NCBI RefSeq assembly: GCF_963677315.1
Contig: NZ_OY781939.1
Span: 1,984,001 to 2,048,000, forward strand
DNA: 64,000 nt
DNA from: an uncultured Sphaerochaeta sp.
GTDB taxonomy: Bacteria > Spirochaetota > Spirochaetia > Sphaerochaetales > Sphaerochaetaceae
Direction: 5' to 3'
Each line of letters opens with the position of its first letter. Within the stretch, counting starts at the first letter, position 1. Made by a program: the position numbers and the translations under genes. The notes beneath the pieces are model-generated. The model was not told the origin of the DNA and ran no database searches. It saw nothing but the letters and a program-made list of their open reading frames with translations. Below, in pieces: positions 43,653-52,578 of this stretch.

Positions 43653-44467
43653 AGCACACCTCCCAGTTCCTTCATGGCAATACGGTATTCTTCATCGGTA
43701 TAGACCCGTTTATGCCAGGAGTTTTCTCCCACCATGAAGGAAACACCGTTTCCCTTGACCGTCTTGCAGATGATTGCCGAAGGTCTCTCAGTTTCTGCTT
43801 TGGCGTTCTCAACCGCTTGTAAAATCTGGGAAATATCATGCCCGTCAATGCTCTGGGTATACCAACCGAAGGCTTTCCACTTATCCTCAATAGGATAGGG
43901 ACCCGATACTTCACCGACTGTCCCTCCACTCTGGTAGTTGTTGTTGTCTATGAATACCGTCAGATTTGCTGCCTTCTGATGGCTTGCAGCCATTGCTGCT
44001 TCCCAGAGCATTCCTTCCCCAAGCTCACCATCCCCGGTGATTACATACACCCGATTTGTTTGCTTCTGGATTCGAGCGGCCAAGGCCATGCCCAGTCCAA
44101 TGGAGACTCCGTTTCCGAGCGAACCTGTGGTTGCATCAAGACCTTTAGTCTTTGGTGCATAGGGATGTCCCTGTAACTTGGAATGTAGGTATCGCAGGGT
44201 ATAGAGGTCGTCTACCGGGAAATAACCCCGCCTGGCGAGGGCAGCATACAATACAGGACAAGCGTGTCCCTTGGAGAGTACAAAGCGATCACGATCGCTC
44301 TTATCAGGGTTGGATGGGTCAATATTCATCACCTCAAAGTAGAGGGCGGTAATAATATCTGCAACTGAAAAACTCGGACTGGGATGGCCATCCTTTGTTC
44401 GGTAAACCATCTCAACGACATCTCTTCTCAGTTGCAAAGACATCGTTTGCAAAGCTTCAAGATCCAT
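43649..44467 (-). CDS. Transketolase, N-terminal (diphosphate-binding) subunit
   Basis: The 272-residue protein carries the TPP-diphosphate domain with KGHACPVLYAALARRGYF, GSLGNGVSIGLGMALAAR, and the metal-binding GDGELGEGMLWEAAMAASH...DNNNYQS motif. GGAGGAACCC precedes the start. It partners the subunit encoded next. It starts 12 bp after the racemase-family gene. Confidence 0.94.
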   Translation of the reverse strand: MDLEALQTMSLQLRRDVVEMVYRTKDGHPSPSFSVADIITALYFEVMNIDPSNPDKSDRDRFVLSKGHACPVLYAALARRGYFPVDDLYTLRYLHSKLQGHPYAPKTKGLDATTGSLGNGVSIGLGMALAARIQKQTNRVYVITGDGELGEGMLWEAAMAASHQKAANLTVFIDNNNYQSGGTVGEVSGPYPIEDKWKAFGWYTQSIDGHDISQILQAVENAKAETERPSAIICKTVKGNGVSFMVGENSWHKRVYTDEEYRIAMKELGGVL

Positions 44468-44479
44468 GGGTTCCTCCTT

Positions 44480-45136
44480 CTACAACAGTCCCTTGATCTG
44501 CTCAACACCAAGGCGAGGACTGCTGAGCACCGTCTTGCCGGTAAGATCGGCAAGTGGCTTTTCCATTCTTGCCATCGAGCCCTGTGCAAGAAGAATCACA
44601 TCACAGGAATCAGCTACCCGTTTTGCCGTCTCTGCAATCAGTCGGTCATGGGTTTCTGCATCCCCAGCAGTAATGGCAGGGAAAGCTCCCTCGGCCAATG
44701 CACTGATGGTCCTGATTGATTTCCCTGCCTCCTGTGCACACCTCTGAAGCAATCGGATGGTTGGATCCAAGGTGGTTGGAAGGGTGGCCAGGACGGCGAT
44801 TGAATCAGTGAGCTCTATCGCCCGGCGAGCCATCGGCTCATCTATTCTTATAATTGGGATGGGAAAGAAATCCCGTGCACCGTAGACAGCATCCCCGATT
44901 GAGGAGCAAGTGTTGAGAATCAGCTCAGCACCCGAGGCACAAGCAATCTCATAGTAACCATAGAGCCTTCTCTTCACAGCCTTGGTCATCCCCCCGGCCT
45001 CGATGATGTCAGCAATCATGCTGTCATCGAGTATGTTCATCACCTTGTAGTCACCAAGGGTCTCTTTCATCAGATCCGACAGTGGTTTTACCAAGGCAGC
45101 TCCAGTATAGATTGCGGCAATCGTGTGTTCAGCCAT
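44480..45136 (-). CDS. Aspartate/glutamate racemase superfamily protein
   Basis: I start at MAEHTIAAIYTGAALV (45136) with GGGAGGAG upstream. The 218-residue protein has two cysteine-bearing loops, ILNTCSSIGDAV (Cys near residue 78) and DVILLAQGSMARM; the second catalytic cysteine of true racemases is replaced by a Gln-Gly-Ser segment. It is thus closer to hydantoin racemase or decarboxylase/isomerase relatives than to glutamate racemase. It is the first gene of the operon and may act first on the imported compound. Confidence 0.78.
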   Translation of the reverse strand: MAEHTIAAIYTGAALVKPLSDLMKETLGDYKVMNILDDSMIADIIEAGGMTKAVKRRLYGYYEIACASGAELILNTCSSIGDAVYGARDFFPIPIIRIDEPMARRAIELTDSIAVLATLPTTLDPTIRLLQRCAQEAGKSIRTISALAEGAFPAITAGDAETHDRLIAETAKRVADSCDVILLAQGSMARMEKPLADLTGKTVLSSPRLGVEQIKGLL

Positions 45137-45157
45137 GAATACTCCTCCCAATTCCTA

Positions 45158-45210
45158 TAACATCATACATCATACATATGAAGAATAAGACGCATTTCCC
45201 AATCTGTCAA
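45158..45210 (-). promoter_or_regulatory. Promoter of the racemase-transketolase-TRAP operon with heptad repeats
   Basis: On the minus strand TTGACA (45210-45205), 17 bases, TATTCT (45187-45182). Just after it ATGTATG-ATGTATG-ATGTTAT repeats a 7-base unit three times (about 45177-45157). The half-site resembles CTGTAT in the GntR palindrome. Confidence 0.65.
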
Positions 45211-45245
45211 GAAACAATGATGCAGACTTTATTGGGATAGAAATT

Positions 45246-45268
45246 CAGGACCCCGGAAAGGAGCCCTG
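45246..45268 (-). terminator. Probable terminator after the aldo/keto reductase
   Basis: On the minus strand CAGGGCTCC and GGGGTCCTG pair (two G-U) with a 5-base loop, followed by AATTTCTAT. The T-run is weak. Confidence 0.5.
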
Positions 45269-45295
45269 ATACAAGCTATGAATGAAGGTTATTGG

Positions 45296-46279
45296 TTAAT
45301 AGGGACCACGGATATGCTGGGCAACCTGCTCCTCGTAGAATTTCCCCAACTGTGCATGCAACTCAGCTGAGAGAGGAGGAAGATCAGAGATTGCGGCATT
45401 GTCCAGCACCTGTGATGGCCGGCTGGCACCAGGAATCACCACAGAGACAGCATCAAAGTCGAGAATCCAGCGCAGTGCCATCTGGGCAAGGGTCATCCCC
45501 TCAGGCTTCATAGTTTTGATCTCCTCAGCCAATTCAACGCCCTTCTCAAAAGGAACACCTGCAAAGGTCTCACCAACATTGAATGAAGCTCCATCGCGAT
45601 TGAAGTTACGGTGGTCGCTCTCATCAAAGGTGGTATTTTTCGTCATCTTTCCCGAGAGGAGTCCACTTGCCAACGGGACACGGGCAATGATGGAAACCTC
45701 TTTTTCCTTGGCCTTGCCGAAGAGATCGGTGATCAGTTTCTGCCTGAACATGTTGAAGATAACCTGCAGAGAGGCAATTCCCTCCTCTTTCAGGCAGATC
45801 AATCCCTCTTCCACGGACTCAACACTTGCGCCAAAATCGGCAATCTTTCCTTGCTTTTTCAGATCTCTCAGGACATCAAAGACAGCCCCATCAGCTAGGA
45901 CATCCTGGGGGATACAGTGCAACTGGATCAAATCCAAGCGTTCAACTCCCAAGCGGGAGAGTGATGCATCTGTGTGGCGAATCATTGCCTCAGGAGTGAA
46001 ATTCCCAGGCCAACCTGGATCTCCACCGCGTCCCAATTTAGTAGCAACAAAGAAGGAGTCACGTTGGGATTTAAGAAATTTTCCAATGAACTTCTCGCTC
46101 CTTCCGTCTCCATACACGTCAGCAGTATCAAAAAAGGTAATACCTGCATCAGAGGCGGTCTGGAGGATTTTCATGGCTGTCTCATCCTCAACGGTACCCC
46201 ATGATCCACCGATCTGCCAGGTTCCCAATCCAACCTCGGAAACCATGGTCTTATTCGTACCAAACGGTCTTTTCTTCAT
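45296..46279 (-). CDS. Aldo/keto reductase
   Basis: The 327-residue barrel has the catalytic set visible as FFDTADVYGDGRSEKFIG (Asp, Tyr), VATKLGRGG (Lys) and LIQLHCIP (His). The C-terminal VSVVIPGASRPSQV binds NADP(H). It reduces aldehydes or ketones; the substrate is unknown. GGAGG precedes the ATG. It lies between the catabolic operon and rluA on the same strand, with separate signals on both sides. Confidence 0.92.
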   Translation of the reverse strand: MKKRPFGTNKTMVSEVGLGTWQIGGSWGTVEDETAMKILQTASDAGITFFDTADVYGDGRSEKFIGKFLKSQRDSFFVATKLGRGGDPGWPGNFTPEAMIRHTDASLSRLGVERLDLIQLHCIPQDVLADGAVFDVLRDLKKQGKIADFGASVESVEEGLICLKEEGIASLQVIFNMFRQKLITDLFGKAKEKEVSIIARVPLASGLLSGKMTKNTTFDESDHRNFNRDGASFNVGETFAGVPFEKGVELAEEIKTMKPEGMTLAQMALRWILDFDAVSVVIPGASRPSQVLDNAAISDLPPLSAELHAQLGKFYEEQVAQHIRGPY

Positions 46280-46353
46280 ACTAGATCCTCCATTTTCTGT
46301 GTATCTCTCTTCATTTTAGGAAGCTCCCATACAAAAAGCAAGGAATTCCTGCC

Positions 46354-47043
46354 TTAGAGCTGAGAGAGGAATGCATCCCATAAGGTATCTTGCGGGGGAT
46401 CGGCAACAATGGTTATCTCTTCTTTGCGTACCGGATGAACAAAGGAGATGGATCTTGCATGAAGACAGATACCCCCATCAGGGTTGGAACGGGGAAAACC
46501 ATACTTGAGGTCTCCCTTGATATGCAGGCCAATTGCAGCAAGCTGCGCCCTGATCTGGTGATGTCTACCGGTATGCAGCAATACCTCAAGGAGGAAGTAG
46601 GTTTTGCTTGCAGCGATAAGACGGTAATCCATCTTCGCAAGCTTCCCTTTCTGTCTCTCTACAGGAAGCGCAACACTCTTATTCGCCTTCGTATCGCGGA
46701 TGATATAGTGAAGCAAGGTACCCTCTGTATCATTGGGAACCTTATCCACAATCGCCCAATAGGTCTTCTTCACGGTATTGCCCTTGAACAGCTCATTCAT
46801 CCTGACCAGAGCCTTCTCTGTCTTGGCAAAAATCACCAAACCACTGGTTGGACGGTCCAAGCGATGAGGAATGCCCAGATAGACATTTCCCTTCTTTTCA
46901 TAGGTGACCTTCAGATACTCTTTGACAAGGTCTGCGAGTGTTTTATCTCCTGTCTTGTCTCCTTGTACCAACTCACCACCACGCTTGTTCACCACGATCA
47001 AGTGGTTGTCCTCATACAGGATCCGACCTTCAAGTTGCTCCAT
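46354..47043 (-). CDS. RluA-family pseudouridine synthase
   Basis: The 229-residue protein has the catalytic Asp in IPHRLDRPTSGLVIFAKT and the later TGRHHQIRAQLAAIG. LLYEDNHLIVVNK-like sequence stands at the N-terminus (ILYEDNHLIVVNKRGGELV). There is no N-terminal S4 domain, so it is a short RluA/TruC-like form acting on rRNA or tRNA. Its ATG overlaps the parC stop, indicating translational coupling. Confidence 0.92.
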   Translation of the reverse strand: MEQLEGRILYEDNHLIVVNKRGGELVQGDKTGDKTLADLVKEYLKVTYEKKGNVYLGIPHRLDRPTSGLVIFAKTEKALVRMNELFKGNTVKKTYWAIVDKVPNDTEGTLLHYIIRDTKANKSVALPVERQKGKLAKMDYRLIAASKTYFLLEVLLHTGRHHQIRAQLAAIGLHIKGDLKYGFPRSNPDGGICLHARSISFVHPVRKEEITIVADPPQDTLWDAFLSQL

Positions 47044-49022
47044 TATTCCCTCTCCATCTCATCATCGAAGAGCGACGGTTCCCGCTGGTCTTCGTGTACC
47101 ACTTCCTTTACTGCCCTGAGCCGTATGGAAGCCACTTCCTTGACAGCCAGGCGAACCCCGTTTGCTTTTACCCCTTTAGGTTTGTAATCGGAGAAGTAGA
47201 ATTTCTCCTCCAGAATCCTGAGTCCTGGTTTTTTCTTATAGGTAAGATTCATCTCAGCATTTTCGAAAGTGGACAGCTTGACTATCTTGAAGTTCCCTTC
47301 CGGTACCAGAGGGTAGAGCTTCTTCAGCTGGTAGCTCGTAATCTGACACCGTTTGATGAAGAGGTACTTGTAGGTTTTCTCCTGGTAAATGACCGTAAAG
47401 ACAATCTTGGCAAGCTCGTCCTTGTCAGCAAGCCCGCAATAGAGCATCCCTTTCCCGACAAATTCCTTCTCAGGTGCATCAATCACCTGATAATTACCAT
47501 CCTTGCGAATTACCAGGATACGGTCAAAGGGACTTACATCGAATAGGGTATTTCCTTTCTTTACATCATAGCCAAGATATCCGGCGGCAGCATCGTAGCG
47601 AAGGGGCAGATTGCGTTCAGCGACCTCTTTCACATCGACCATATCAAACTTCTTGATCGTACTCTTACGCTTATGCTCCTCATCGGACATGAGCTCTTTC
47701 AACTCTGCAATGAACGAGAGCGCATAGCCGGTAAGATCTGCAAGTTTCTTCTCAATCGCTGCAAGCTGATCGTTGATCGACTCAATCTCCTGATGGTTCT
47801 TCTCAATGTCAAACAAGCTGATGCGTCGGATGGGTATCTTGAGCAGACGTTCAACATCCTCACCATCAAGCGGGCGGAGCAGTTCTTCTGTAAACGGCTT
47901 GAACCCACTGACAACCGCTTTGTTCACATCCTCAGCACTCTTTTTCTGTTCAATACGTTTATAGATCCGCTCTTCAATGAAGATTCTTTCCAGGGTCCTG
48001 TAGTGGAGCTTGTCCAACAGATGACCCTTCTCCAACTTCAACTCTGCTTCAAGGACATCAACCAAGTGATGCGCATGGAAATCCAGTATCTCATGCACCC
48101 CCATGATTGTAGGAGTATTATCCCTGATCACAAGTGGATTGACTGAGAGCTTCGTCTCACATGCCGTATAGGCGTATAAGGCATCCACAATTTCCTTTGA
48201 ATAGGTGTTTCGGGCAAGGCTGATCTCGATGTTCACCTTCTCGGCGGTATAGTCAGTAATGGAGCTGATCTTCAGCTTCCCCTTCTTGGCTGCATCTTCG
48301 ACCGAGCGGATCATCATCTCACTGGTGGTCCCATAGGGGAGTTCCTCAATGATTATTCGTTTTGGATCCTTGGTGTTCAGTTTTGCCCTGATGGATACCG
48401 AACCCCGTCCATCGTTATAGTCATCAACATCAACGATGCCCCCTCCTGGGAAATCGGGGTAGAGTTCGTATGACTCTCCCCGTAATGAGGCTGCCATTCC
48501 GTCAAACACCTCAATCGGGTTATGGGGAAGAATATAGGTACTCATACCTACAGCAATACCACTAACTCCTTGTATGAGGACTACAGGAATCTTGGCTGGG
48601 AATGCTACAGGTTCCTTGTTCCTTCCATCATAGGATTCCACAAACTCGGTAAGCTCAGGATTATACAACACCTTCTTGGCAAACGGGAGAAGACGGCATT
48701 CGATGTATCGTGCCGCAGCAGCCCTGTCCCCGGTCAAGATATTTCCGTAGTTACCCTGTCGCTCAATAAACAAGTCACAGTTGGCAAGGTTTACCAAGGC
48801 TTCGTAGATGGAAGAATCCCCATGTGGGTGATAGCGCATCGCCCACCCTACTACGTTTGCAACCTTGTGAAACTTACCGTCATCCATCTCAAACAGCGTA
48901 TGGATGATTCTCCTCTGTACAGGCTTGAATCCATCCACAAGATCGGGGATTGCCCTCTCCTTGATGACATAGCTTGCGTATTCCAGGAAGTTCTCTTTGA
49001 AAATTGCGTGTGCCTGGGTCAT
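47043..49022 (-). CDS. parC: DNA topoisomerase IV subunit A
   Basis: The 659-residue protein begins with FLEYASYVIKERAIPDLVDG, followed by MRYHPHGDSSIYEALVNLA (quinolone-pocket Ser retained) and RAAAARYIECRLL with the DNA-cleaving Tyr. The C-terminal beta-propeller is short compared with GyrA and lacks a clear GyrA box, which favours ParC. With ParE it decatenates daughter chromosomes. The start overlaps the parE stop. Confidence 0.92.
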   Translation of the reverse strand: MTQAHAIFKENFLEYASYVIKERAIPDLVDGFKPVQRRIIHTLFEMDDGKFHKVANVVGWAMRYHPHGDSSIYEALVNLANCDLFIERQGNYGNILTGDRAAAARYIECRLLPFAKKVLYNPELTEFVESYDGRNKEPVAFPAKIPVVLIQGVSGIAVGMSTYILPHNPIEVFDGMAASLRGESYELYPDFPGGGIVDVDDYNDGRGSVSIRAKLNTKDPKRIIIEELPYGTTSEMMIRSVEDAAKKGKLKISSITDYTAEKVNIEISLARNTYSKEIVDALYAYTACETKLSVNPLVIRDNTPTIMGVHEILDFHAHHLVDVLEAELKLEKGHLLDKLHYRTLERIFIEERIYKRIEQKKSAEDVNKAVVSGFKPFTEELLRPLDGEDVERLLKIPIRRISLFDIEKNHQEIESINDQLAAIEKKLADLTGYALSFIAELKELMSDEEHKRKSTIKKFDMVDVKEVAERNLPLRYDAAAGYLGYDVKKGNTLFDVSPFDRILVIRKDGNYQVIDAPEKEFVGKGMLYCGLADKDELAKIVFTVIYQEKTYKYLFIKRCQITSYQLKKLYPLVPEGNFKIVKLSTFENAEMNLTYKKKPGLRILEEKFYFSDYKPKGVKANGVRLAVKEVASIRLRAVKEVVHEDQREPSLFDDEMERE

Positions 49023-50824
49023 CAGATCAAATTCTCCATAATGAATTCGCGTCGTTCGGGCGTATTGCTGCCCATATAGAACTCCATGGTTTTATGCATC
49101 TCATTCATTCCAGCAATGGAGACAGGAAGCAGACGCATATCCTCCCCGATGAATTGTCCGAACTCCTTCGGGTCTATCTCTCCAAGCCCTTTGAACCGGG
49201 TCACTTCAGCATTTCTTATCTGGCTTGTGGCGTGGTTCCGCTCCTTCTCACTGTAACAGTATACCGTTTGTGTCTTATTTCGTACACGGAACAACGGAGT
49301 CTCCAGGATATAGAGACGACCGGCGAGCACCAGATCCTCAAAATAGGTCAGGAAATAGGTCATCAACAGGTTACGAATATGGAAACCATCAGTATCAGCA
49401 TCGGTAGCAATGATAACTTTTCCGTACCGTAGTCCTTCCACTCCGTTCTCTACACCAAGAGCCACCATCATATTATAGAGCTCGGCGTTCTTGTATATTT
49501 CCGTTTTCTTCTTCCCAAACACGTTGACTATCTTCCCTCTGAGGCTGAATACCGCCTGGGTCATGACATCACGTGTCTTGGTAATCGTTCCGCTTGCACT
49601 ATCTCCCTCGGTGAGGAAGATCATGGAGTTATCACACGCTTCCTGGTGGGCATTGCTTTGCCCCAGGTGATACTTGCAATCCTTGAGCTTGGGAATATTC
49701 AGGCTGACCTTCTTGGCCGACTCCCTTGCACCCTTCTTTACCTCATTCAGCTCTTTGCGAAGTTTCTCGTTGTTAAGGATTTTCTGGTTGATTTTCTCGG
49801 CTTCTGTGGTGTTTTTCAACAGGAAGTCGACAATGGCGTCCTTTACCTCATTGACAATCCAGGTCCGGATCTCGGTATTGCTGAGTTTGTTCTTCGTCTG
49901 GGATTCAAATACCGGTTCCTTGATCTTGACAGCAATGGCTCCAACCACCCCTTCCCTCACATCCTGTGGCGCCCAGTTCTTCTTGAAATACTCGTTTATA
50001 CCTTTGAGAATACCCTCTTTGAATGCACTCTGATGGGTTCCCCCATCGGTGGTATGCTGGCCATTCACATAGGAGAAGTAGTTCTCACCATACGAACCGG
50101 TTACATGGGTCAAGGAAAACTCAAGCTGCTTGCTCTGGTAGTGGATGATCGAGTAGAGACTTTCCGTGCCCACCTCTTTATCCAGAAGATCATACAGGCC
50201 ATTGGATGATTTATAGGCACGATTATTGTAATTGATTGTGAGTCCTGTATTCAGATAGGCATAGCTCCAGATCCTGGAGATGACAAAATCCTCATTATAG
50301 GAGTACTCACCAAACAGTTCCGGGTCAGGGGTGAAGAGTACTTCCGTACCATCGGCTTCCTCTGACTTACCAGTCTTTTCACTGATCAGTATTCCTTTCT
50401 CAAAGATTGCAGTACTGTATTTCCCTTCACGATAACTGGTAACCCGAAAATGCGAGGAGAGAGCATTCACTGCCTTGGTACCAACACCATTAAGGCCAAC
50501 AGAGAACTGGAAGACATCGTCACTATACTTTGCACCGGTATTGATGATTGAGACACAGTCGACCACTTTCCCAAGGGGAATACCGCGGCCGAAGTCTCTC
50601 ACCGACACCTCGCTCTCTTTCAGGCGGATGACGATGCGGCTACCATAGCCCATGATGAACTCGTCGATACTGTTATCCACCACCTCCTTGAGAAGGATGT
50701 AGATACCATCATCGACATGGGTACCGTTTCCCAACCGCCCGATATACATACCGGGACGTTTTCGAATATGTTCCAACGCGCTGAGCGTAAGGATTTTCGA
50801 TTCATCATATGTTGTCTTCGCCAT
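49022..50824 (-). CDS. parE: DNA topoisomerase IV subunit B
   Basis: The 600-residue ATPase subunit has KRPGMYIGRLG, VVDNSIDEFIMG (ATP-binding Glu/Asn), VRDFGRGIPLG and QFSVGLNGVGTKAVNALS in the GHKL domain. The TOPRIM domain has LTEGDSASGT and ATDADTDGFHIRNLL. Position next to parC supports ParE over GyrB. The promoter lies so close to the ATG that the message is probably leaderless. Confidence 0.93.
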   Translation of the reverse strand: MAKTTYDESKILTLSALEHIRKRPGMYIGRLGNGTHVDDGIYILLKEVVDNSIDEFIMGYGSRIVIRLKESEVSVRDFGRGIPLGKVVDCVSIINTGAKYSDDVFQFSVGLNGVGTKAVNALSSHFRVTSYREGKYSTAIFEKGILISEKTGKSEEADGTEVLFTPDPELFGEYSYNEDFVISRIWSYAYLNTGLTINYNNRAYKSSNGLYDLLDKEVGTESLYSIIHYQSKQLEFSLTHVTGSYGENYFSYVNGQHTTDGGTHQSAFKEGILKGINEYFKKNWAPQDVREGVVGAIAVKIKEPVFESQTKNKLSNTEIRTWIVNEVKDAIVDFLLKNTTEAEKINQKILNNEKLRKELNEVKKGARESAKKVSLNIPKLKDCKYHLGQSNAHQEACDNSMIFLTEGDSASGTITKTRDVMTQAVFSLRGKIVNVFGKKKTEIYKNAELYNMMVALGVENGVEGLRYGKVIIATDADTDGFHIRNLLMTYFLTYFEDLVLAGRLYILETPLFRVRNKTQTVYCYSEKERNHATSQIRNAEVTRFKGLGEIDPKEFGQFIGEDMRLLPVSIAGMNEMHKTMEFYMGSNTPERREFIMENLI

Positions 50825-50832
50825 GACTGTGC

Positions 50833-50861
50833 ATTATAACAGAATTCTACAATGATGGCAA
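50833..50861 (-). promoter_or_regulatory. parE promoter, leaderless geometry
   Basis: On the minus strand TTGCCA (50861-50856), 17 bases, TATAAT (50838-50833), then 8 bases to the ATG at 50824. No Shine-Dalgarno sequence fits in the gap. Confidence 0.75.
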
Positions 50862-50883
50862 AATAGTCACCAGAATAAATCTC

Positions 50884-50913
50884 TTGCAGGATGACAGGTC
50901 AGTGCACTACCCT
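50884..50913 (+). promoter_or_regulatory. yhhN promoter, leaderless geometry
   Basis: TTGCAG (50884-50889), 18 bases, TACCCT (50908-50913), then 6 bases to the ATG at 50920. It diverges from the parE promoter; the two genes share a 95-bp region. Confidence 0.55.
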
Positions 50914-50919
50914 GTGAAT

Positions 50920-51516
50920 ATGAACAACATCCTCTTGGTTTATCTTGTCATCTCTTTTGCTCACCTCAGCTTCCGCTCGGAAGGATACCAATTTCTTGGA
51001 AATTTGACAAAAGTTTTGTTGATGCCAACCCTGATGCTATTTCTCATGCAACAGGGGGACTATCCCCTGCTTCTTGCTGCGCTTCTCTTTGCCACCATCG
51101 GGGATGCCTTGTTGACCAAAGGGAATCAAGGTACCCTGTTTCTCTGGGGTATGGCTAGTTTTGCAGTGTGCCACATCTTCTACGGCATCCATGTTCTATC
51201 GTTGGGAGTGGACTGGATTCTTACAGCCATTGCCTTTGCAGGCCTTATGATTCCCTATAGCCTGTTGTATCGTCTGATCGGGAAGCAGAAGGGGTCTGCC
51301 AAATACCTCGCATATACTATGCTGCTTTTCCTGCTTGCTTCCCTGTTGGCCGGCCTTGCCTCATTACCCTGCATCATAGGAATATTACTGTTCATAATAA
51401 GCGATACCATGATCGGTATGGACAGTCTTGCAATGAAACACGTAAATGATACCAGTATAATGGGAAGTTACATCCTCGCCCAACTCTTACTGGTTCTTGG
51501 ATTCACCGCTCTGTAG
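50920..51516 (+). CDS. YhhN/TMEM86 family membrane protein
   Basis: I start at MNNILLVYLVISFAHL (50920). The 198-residue protein is almost all membrane helices (about seven to eight), with LFATIGDALLT and LLFIISDTMIGMDSLA, the two acidic motifs typical of the YhhN family. Animal and Legionella members are lysoplasmalogenases that split vinyl-ether lysolipids. Whether this protein does so is unproven, but plasmalogen-type lipids occur in anaerobes. The corA gene follows 9 bp later, so they are probably co-transcribed. Confidence 0.82.
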   Translation: MNNILLVYLVISFAHLSFRSEGYQFLGNLTKVLLMPTLMLFLMQQGDYPLLLAALLFATIGDALLTKGNQGTLFLWGMASFAVCHIFYGIHVLSLGVDWILTAIAFAGLMIPYSLLYRLIGKQKGSAKYLAYTMLLFLLASLLAGLASLPCIIGILLFIISDTMIGMDSLAMKHVNDTSIMGSYILAQLLLVLGFTAL

Positions 51517-51525
51517 GAGAATAAA

Positions 51526-52578
51526 ATGAAACCTCATCACACGCACCAAACTCGCCAGCCCCTCCATAAGAAAAAGGAAGGACTGGCTGCCGGATCCCTT
51601 GTCTTTGTGGGAGATGGACAGCCCGAGGCGACCAGAATTCGCACTCACCTCTACTCAGCAGGGTCGTATGAGGTGGCAGAAGGGTTTTTACTACCGAAAG
51701 AGAACCAACATTGTTGGGTACAAATCAGTGGACTGTCCAATATCATGTCCATCGTCGAGGTTGCAAAGGCTTTTTCCCTTTCAACCCTCAGCCTTGAAGA
51801 TGTATTCTCCACAGATCAACGCCTGAAACTCGACAGCTATGAGCAGTATCTTGCCATCACGCTGAGAATTCTTCCAACGGAAACCACCGAAGACCAGCAG
51901 CTCTCACTCTTCCTAGGAAAGCATTGGGTGCTCTCCATCACAGAGTATGCAAGTGAGGTATTCCTCCCTGCCATACGTCAGTTGGAAGATCCCCAGACCA
52001 AATTGCAGGGAGGAGATAGCAGCGTGCTCTTCCATACACTCATCGACCGGGTTGTTGACCAATACCTGGTGAGAGCTGATGAACTGGAAAATGAGACCGA
52101 TGAGTTGGAACAGCTTGTGATTACTTCGCCGAGTTCCACCGATGCACCTACCATCCACAGGCATAAGGCGAAGATTCTCTCGCTGAGGAGGATGACCAGC
52201 CCCCTGAAAGATATCCTCGCCACCATGATCAGAGTGGAACACCCCTTTCTGGATAAGAATACCAAGATATTGCTCACCGACATCCAAGACCATGCTCTCT
52301 GGCTTGCTGAAGAGTGTGAGATGCTCAGGGAAACAGTCAGCAGTATCATGGAAGTCTATCTCTCCAGCCTCGATACAAAAATGAACTCCATCATGAAAGT
52401 ACTGACAATTATCAGCACCATATTCATCCCCTTGACCTTTCTGACCGGTCTCTATGGGATGAATTTCTCATACATGCCCCTTGCAACCTATAGGTGGGGG
52501 TTCTATGGAATGTTGGTGTGTTGTATGCTGGTGGTCTTCGCGATGGCATACTATTTCTGGAGGAAACGCTGGTGGTAA
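51526..52578 (+). CDS. corA: CorA-type magnesium/cobalt transporter
   Basis: The 350-residue protein has a long cytoplasmic helical funnel, two C-terminal helices and the signature YGMNF between them. FIPLTFLTGLYGMNF begins the pore helix. It conducts Mg2+ and sometimes Co2+ or Ni2+ down the membrane potential. The Shine-Dalgarno TAGGAG is clear. Another possible Mg-handling gene (CorC/HlyC type) lies 1 kb downstream. Confidence 0.94.
   Translation: MKPHHTHQTRQPLHKKKEGLAAGSLVFVGDGQPEATRIRTHLYSAGSYEVAEGFLLPKENQHCWVQISGLSNIMSIVEVAKAFSLSTLSLEDVFSTDQRLKLDSYEQYLAITLRILPTETTEDQQLSLFLGKHWVLSITEYASEVFLPAIRQLEDPQTKLQGGDSSVLFHTLIDRVVDQYLVRADELENETDELEQLVITSPSSTDAPTIHRHKAKILSLRRMTSPLKDILATMIRVEHPFLDKNTKILLTDIQDHALWLAEECEMLRETVSSIMEVYLSSLDTKMNSIMKVLTIISTIFIPLTFLTGLYGMNFSYMPLATYRWGFYGMLVCCMLVVFAMAYYFWRKRWW

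Noticed and set aside
47043..50824. Gyrase rather than topoisomerase IV
   Set aside because: The short C-terminal domain, no clear GyrA box, and the parE-parC overlap favour topoisomerase IV, though the choice rests on visible features only.
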